From NCBI GenBank assembly GCA_029556545.1, contig JAKQEQ010000167.1, positions 56,889-120,888 on the forward strand: a DNA stretch of 64,000 nt, in the 5' to 3' direction. The position numbers were made by a program, and so were the translations under genes. Positions 59,792 through 64,000 of the stretch are shown here, piece by piece; positions within the stretch are counted from its first letter, which is position 1; each line of letters starts with the position of its first letter. Source of the DNA: Candidatus Hydrogenedentota bacterium. GTDB taxonomy: Bacteria; Hydrogenedentota; Hydrogenedentia; Hydrogenedentales; JAGMZX01. Below the pieces are notes generated by a model. It saw only the letters and a program-made list of their open reading frames with translations, did no database searches and was not told where the DNA came from.

Positions 59792-60949
59792 ATGGAAATC
59801 GGCGCGACGGCTGTTCTTTTCATCGTCGCCGCGACTTTGGGAAACATGGCGTATGCACGTATCGACGATCTGGCGCCGCCCGAGGACTTGGGCCAGACGT
59901 GGGTCGAGATCGAGGGTGTGGTCTACGGCGCGAAACCGAACGAGCTTGGCCCCATCGGCGGCGGCGCGGGTTACCAGCGGACCGTGACCGACGGCGACTA
60001 TCGCGTGGCGACGGTCGAGGCGTTGCGCGACGCCCTCGAGACGGCGCAGCCCGGCGAAGTGGTCTACATCGAGCCGGATGCGGACATCGATTGTACGGCG
60101 TTGGTGTTTGCGGAGACGCTGGTGCTCGAGATACCGGGAGGCGTGACGCTCGCAAGCAACCGGGGCCAAGACGGTTCTCGCGGGGCCAGGGTCTACAGCG
60201 ACGCGTTCGCGACACGACCGCTGATTCGCACAGCCGGGCCCAACGTCCGCATCACGGGGTTGTGGATACGGGGCCCCGATCCGAAACGCCGGCTCGACCA
60301 TCATTCCCGGGCTTTTTCAAACCCGGAACGGACCGAGCCGAAGGAGAAGAGCGGCTACTACTACAAGTTGCCGATGTCGGACGGCATAAACGCGGCGCAT
60401 CCGGGCCTCGAGGTGGACAACTGCGAGTTGTCGGGGTGGAGCCACGCCGCGGTATTCGCGACCGATTGCCACGACGTACACGTTCATCACAATTACATCC
60501 ACCACAACCAGCTTAACGGCCTCGGGTACGGCGTATCCCACAGCAGGGCTCAGTCGCTGATCGAGTACAACCTGTTCAACTATAACCGTCATTCGATTGC
60601 GGCCACGGGGCGCCCCCCCGACGCCTACGAGGCCCGCCACAACGTCGAACTCGAGCATTCGCTCAGCCACTGTTTCGACATGCACGGGGGCCGCGATCGC
60701 AAGGACGGCACAAACATCGCGGGGCAGTGGATCAAGATTCATCACAACACGTTCCGAAGCCCCGCGCGCGCGATCGCCATTCGCGGGGTCCCGCAGGAGA
60801 CCGCTGAGATTCATCATAACTGGTTTTTCCACGGGAAGCCGGATGGCGCCGTAATCAGCCCCTGGCCGACCGGCGGCGACACACACGTCCGTCTTATCGA
60901 TAACGCCTATGGGGTGGAGCGCCCCGCGCTTTTAGACGAGAACAAGTAG
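59792..60949 (+). CDS. Right-handed parallel beta-helix (pectate-lyase-like) secreted protein
   Basis: Signal peptide; ITGLWIRGP, DNCELSGWSHAAVFATDCHDVHVHHNYIHHNQLNGLGYGV, KIHHNTFRSPARAIAIRGVPQETAEIHHNWF. Confidence 0.82.
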   Translation: MEIGATAVLFIVAATLGNMAYARIDDLAPPEDLGQTWVEIEGVVYGAKPNELGPIGGGAGYQRTVTDGDYRVATVEALRDALETAQPGEVVYIEPDADIDCTALVFAETLVLEIPGGVTLASNRGQDGSRGARVYSDAFATRPLIRTAGPNVRITGLWIRGPDPKRRLDHHSRAFSNPERTEPKEKSGYYYKLPMSDGINAAHPGLEVDNCELSGWSHAAVFATDCHDVHVHHNYIHHNQLNGLGYGVSHSRAQSLIEYNLFNYNRHSIAATGRPPDAYEARHNVELEHSLSHCFDMHGGRDRKDGTNIAGQWIKIHHNTFRSPARAIAIRGVPQETAEIHHNWFFHGKPDGAVISPWPTGGDTHVRLIDNAYGVERPALLDENK

Positions 60950-60958
60950 GAGCATCGC

Positions 60959-62038
60959 ATGAAGAAGATGTCTCGTTTCGTATTGGCGTTGGGCTGGCTT
61001 GGCGCGATGGCCGCCTCCGTTGGCGCCGGTCCGCTGCCTCCATTGCCTGAAGGCGCCTTCAGTCTCGTGGCCCTGCCGGACACCCAGGCCTACTCCGCCG
61101 GTCAACCGGAGGTATTCGAGGCGGAGATTCAGTGGGTTCTCGACCACCGCGATGAGCAGCGGATCGTGTTTGTGACGCATCTCGGCGACATCGTTGACGA
61201 GAACGGCGAGCCCGCTCAGTGGGACGTGGCGGAACGGTGCATGAAGATGCTGGACGGTCGCGTGCCCTACGGGCTTTGTGTGGGGAATCATGATATGGTG
61301 GGATCAAGCGGGAATTCCTCCAATTTCCAGGCCCGGTTCCCCGCGTCGAGTTTCGCCGGCCTGCCCTGGTACGGGGGCGCCTACAAGAACAACGCCAGCA
61401 GTTGGCAGACCCTTTCCGCGGGCGGCATGGACTTCCTGATAGTTCACATCGAGTGCAATGCGCCGGACGACGTGCTCGCATGGGCTGGACAAGTGCTCGA
61501 CGAGCATCCCAATCATCGCGCTATCGTCTCGACGCACATGTATCTTGGACCCATCGATAAACCGGAAACGCCGGAGGATTACTACGAGGCGCCGAAGGGC
61601 CGGATGCGCTGGAAGAAATGCCACGGCGCCGCCGGCAATACGCCCCAGGAGATGTGGGACAAGTGCTTCCGCCGCCATAAGAATCTATTCTTGATCCTCT
61701 GCGGCGACCAAAGCCGCACGCAGACCTTCCACCAACGCGCCACCGGCGAGGCGGGGAACACGGTTCACGAGGCGCTCTCGGACTACCGCGAGGGCTACCT
61801 CCGCGTGTACCGCTTTGTCCCCGGCGAAAATCGAATCGACGTCTTCACCTACAGTCCCACGCTGGGGAAGCTCTGCGACGGCACCCCGCTTGTGCCGGAT
61901 CGGGCGCGCCACCAGTTCGCTATCCCTTACGCGATGCCACGGCCCAAACGTCTGGGACGCAATTCTTCCGCTTCCGCCGTCGAAGGAGAAACACGACGCG
62001 ATTACGAATATGCAGCGTTAAGAGTGCCCCCGTTCTAA
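60959..62038 (+). CDS. Metallophosphoesterase (calcineurin-like), secreted
   Basis: LVALPDTQAYS, FVTHLGDIVDEN, GLCVGNHDMVG, IVSTHMYL. Confidence 0.87.
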   Translation: MKKMSRFVLALGWLGAMAASVGAGPLPPLPEGAFSLVALPDTQAYSAGQPEVFEAEIQWVLDHRDEQRIVFVTHLGDIVDENGEPAQWDVAERCMKMLDGRVPYGLCVGNHDMVGSSGNSSNFQARFPASSFAGLPWYGGAYKNNASSWQTLSAGGMDFLIVHIECNAPDDVLAWAGQVLDEHPNHRAIVSTHMYLGPIDKPETPEDYYEAPKGRMRWKKCHGAAGNTPQEMWDKCFRRHKNLFLILCGDQSRTQTFHQRATGEAGNTVHEALSDYREGYLRVYRFVPGENRIDVFTYSPTLGKLCDGTPLVPDRARHQFAIPYAMPRPKRLGRNSSASAVEGETRRDYEYAALRVPPF

Positions 62039-62141
62039 TAGCCGTGAACGGTCCGTCTTTTCCGCCCCGCGCCGATTATTCAGCAGGGTCCTTCGAATAA
62101 CTGCTTTCCAGCCCGCAAGCGACTGACAAACCATTATTCGT

Positions 62142-63083
62142 TCATGTCATCTCCATGGTTCTGCTCAGTGCTCTGCGATAGCCGTTCACAACGATATTGT
62201 GGCTATCGTCCACTTCAACCACGGCGTATGAATTGTCTTCGTCTTCTCTTCCCTCGACCATGGCTTTCAAGGTGTAGTAGTGAATGCCATCGATCCGGCT
62301 GTAGTGCCCCGCATGGTTATGCCCTTGGAACACTGCGAGCACCTTGTGTCGCTCCTGCAAAACCCGCCGGGCTTCAGCCGCGTTGTTGACATAATGGCTT
62401 CCCTCGCCGTCGAGCTGCTGGTGAACGAACACGATCACCGGCTTGGACGTCGTCTCCAAATCGCGCCTGAGCCAGTCAAGTTCCTCCCGAGGGATATTCG
62501 CATCGGTCCAATCGAAATTGCCATGGTCATAGTTAGACCCATCTCCCTTGTAGTTGGCGTCAAGCACAACGAAGTGCAGCCCGTGCGAGTCAAATGAGTA
62601 GTAGTTGAATTCTTTCCCGATTCCCGTGTTATCAATGGCGGAAAGGAACTGTTCCTTCGATATGCTGTCCATGTCATGATTGCCCAGGACGTGATAACGA
62701 GGCCCCCGAAACTCGCGGAAGACCTTTTCGATGCTTTCGAGGTAAGTCAGCGTACCCTTTTCCGAGGCCGGTTGTCCCTCATCCTTGAAGTCGCCAAGTT
62801 CAATCAGAAAGTCAACCTTCGCTTCATTCATCCGCGCCACGCACTCGGTCATCTTTGGCGCTGACTTCCGATAGTATCGCGAGCCCCGCGGGTCTGTGTC
62901 CGCGTAATGCGCATCCGTTACGATTCCAAAGCGGAGACCCGTTCCCCCTTCCGTATCGCCCGCATTTGCGATCGGCCAGCCAACGAATAACCCGGCGGCG
63001 ACAAGACCCGGACCTTTCAGAAAATCCCGGCGCGTCAGTTTCCAGACACCCGCCTCAGATTGGCGCTTATGGATCCTGGGCAT
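62142..63083 (-). CDS. Metallophosphoesterase with Tat-type signal
   Basis: LTRRDFLKGPGLVAAGLFVG; FGIVTDAHYADTD, ELGDFKDEG, HVLGNHDMD, VFQGHNHAGHY. Confidence 0.88.
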   Translation of the reverse strand: MPRIHKRQSEAGVWKLTRRDFLKGPGLVAAGLFVGWPIANAGDTEGGTGLRFGIVTDAHYADTDPRGSRYYRKSAPKMTECVARMNEAKVDFLIELGDFKDEGQPASEKGTLTYLESIEKVFREFRGPRYHVLGNHDMDSISKEQFLSAIDNTGIGKEFNYYSFDSHGLHFVVLDANYKGDGSNYDHGNFDWTDANIPREELDWLRRDLETTSKPVIVFVHQQLDGEGSHYVNNAAEARRVLQERHKVLAVFQGHNHAGHYSRIDGIHYYTLKAMVEGREDEDNSYAVVEVDDSHNIVVNGYRRALSRTMEMT

Positions 63084-63572
63084 TGCAGGTCCGTCTCCTA
63101 TGGCGGCGGGCGCCGAAATACAGACATCCCGCGCGCGCGGTCTTGATCTCTCTTGAGCGGCATTTGAGCAGAATCCATGATCGGACTTCAACCGACCACC
63201 GTGGCGTTCGAAGCAGGGAACCTTTGGCGGGAATCCATCGTGAATGCACGAACATCCGCGAATGGGACGGCACGAAACTTCTTTATGGCGTCCGCGTGTT
63301 GCGTATGATGTTGCCTATGGCGGCTGGACCCTATACGTTGCCGCCGCCTTGGAATCTCGAGGCATTGGGCAGACCGCTGGCCGCGTATCCCGCGCCGGGG
63401 CTTGAAGAGCACGGCGGACTAGGCGTTGCGCCGTGAGCATTTGCGCAGCGGCATGTCGCCTGTTCGGGTTGAAGTTGCAAACGGATTTGGTCAAGAATGA
63501 ACGAACTTGACCACGCTCGCACACCGTGAAGAACGCGGTCAACATTCCGTATGTTTCCGCGAGGGTTATGTT

Positions 63573-64000
63573 ATGCCTGCATGCCGTTTCTTTCTTCTTC
63601 TATCTCTCTTCTGTGCGGCGTTCCGCGCGGTCGGCGCCGGCGAAGAGGTACTCCGAATGGTCATCGCCCCAGCCACCGCAGAGAATCCACGCAACAGTGA
63701 AGCGGCTGTCGCTGTGCTGCGCGATGGCGGCCTGCTGCTGGCCTGGACGGAGTTCTATGCCAGAAGCGGCGCGGACCACGCCCCCGCGCGCGTTGTGGGG
63801 CGTATTTCAACGGACAAGGGGCGTACCTGGGGCGAAAAGTACACGCTGGTCGAGAACGACGGCGGGTGCAACGTCATGGAGGTCAACTTTCTACGCCTCA
63901 AGAACGGCGAACTGGCGCTGTTCCATTGCCAGAAGAACACCGAGAGTACGGACTGCCGGGTCATGATGCGCACGTCCAAAGACGAGGGCAAGACCTGGAG
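63573..64000 (+). CDS. Sialidase-like (BNR) secreted protein, truncated at window edge
   Basis: Open frame from ATG 63573 with no stop to 64000: MPACRFFLLLSLFCAAFRAVGAGEEVLRMVIAPATAENPRNSEAAVAVLRDGGLLLAWTEF...STDKGRTWGEK...SKDEGKTW. Not in the ORF track. Confidence 0.8.
   Translation, partial: MPACRFFLLLSLFCAAFRAVGAGEEVLRMVIAPATAENPRNSEAAVAVLRDGGLLLAWTEFYARSGADHAPARVVGRISTDKGRTWGEKYTLVENDGGCNVMEVNFLRLKNGELALFHCQKNTESTDCRVMMRTSKDEGKTW

Overview
64 kb of a high-GC bacterial chromosome with about 46 protein-coding genes, one tRNA and no rRNA, CRISPR array or intact phage. Repertoire and domain architecture suggest a Planctomycete- or Hydrogenedentota-like lineage; this is inference only. Content falls into four groups. 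(i) Glycan catabolism: GH29 and GH95 fucosidases, class II aldolase, GH20, GH38, two sialidase-like BNR proteins, DUF6807, DUF1080, a DapA/NanA-family lyase and an SSS transporter. (ii) Housekeeping: glyS, rsgA, dnaE, cinA C-terminal domain, DEAD helicase, U32 peptidase. (iii) Signalling: FHA-GGDEF, CheY-like receiver, FHA-GAF-sigma54 activator and a giant Ser/Thr kinase-TM-WD40-PDZ protein. (iv) Toxin-antitoxin-like genes: mazEF, a nucleotidyltransferase pair and an orphan HigA-like antitoxin. The best candidate for an undescribed system is the divergent FHA-sigma54 activator / WD40 Ser-Thr kinase pair. A consensus-perfect sigma54 -24/-12 promoter (34819-34834) lies upstream of the kinase. 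A perfect 8-bp dyad sits about 100 bp upstream of it at enhancer distance, suggesting a phospho-dependent feedback circuit. Intergenic regions are rich in short repeats: inverted plant-telomere-type TTTAGGG arrays (one supplying a gene's stop codon), a MITE-like insertion, 6-, 9- and 10-bp microsatellites, nested palindromes and REP-like dyads. Many ORFs in the supplied track are antisense GC shadows and were rejected. Function calls come from motif and family recognition only; no database search was run.
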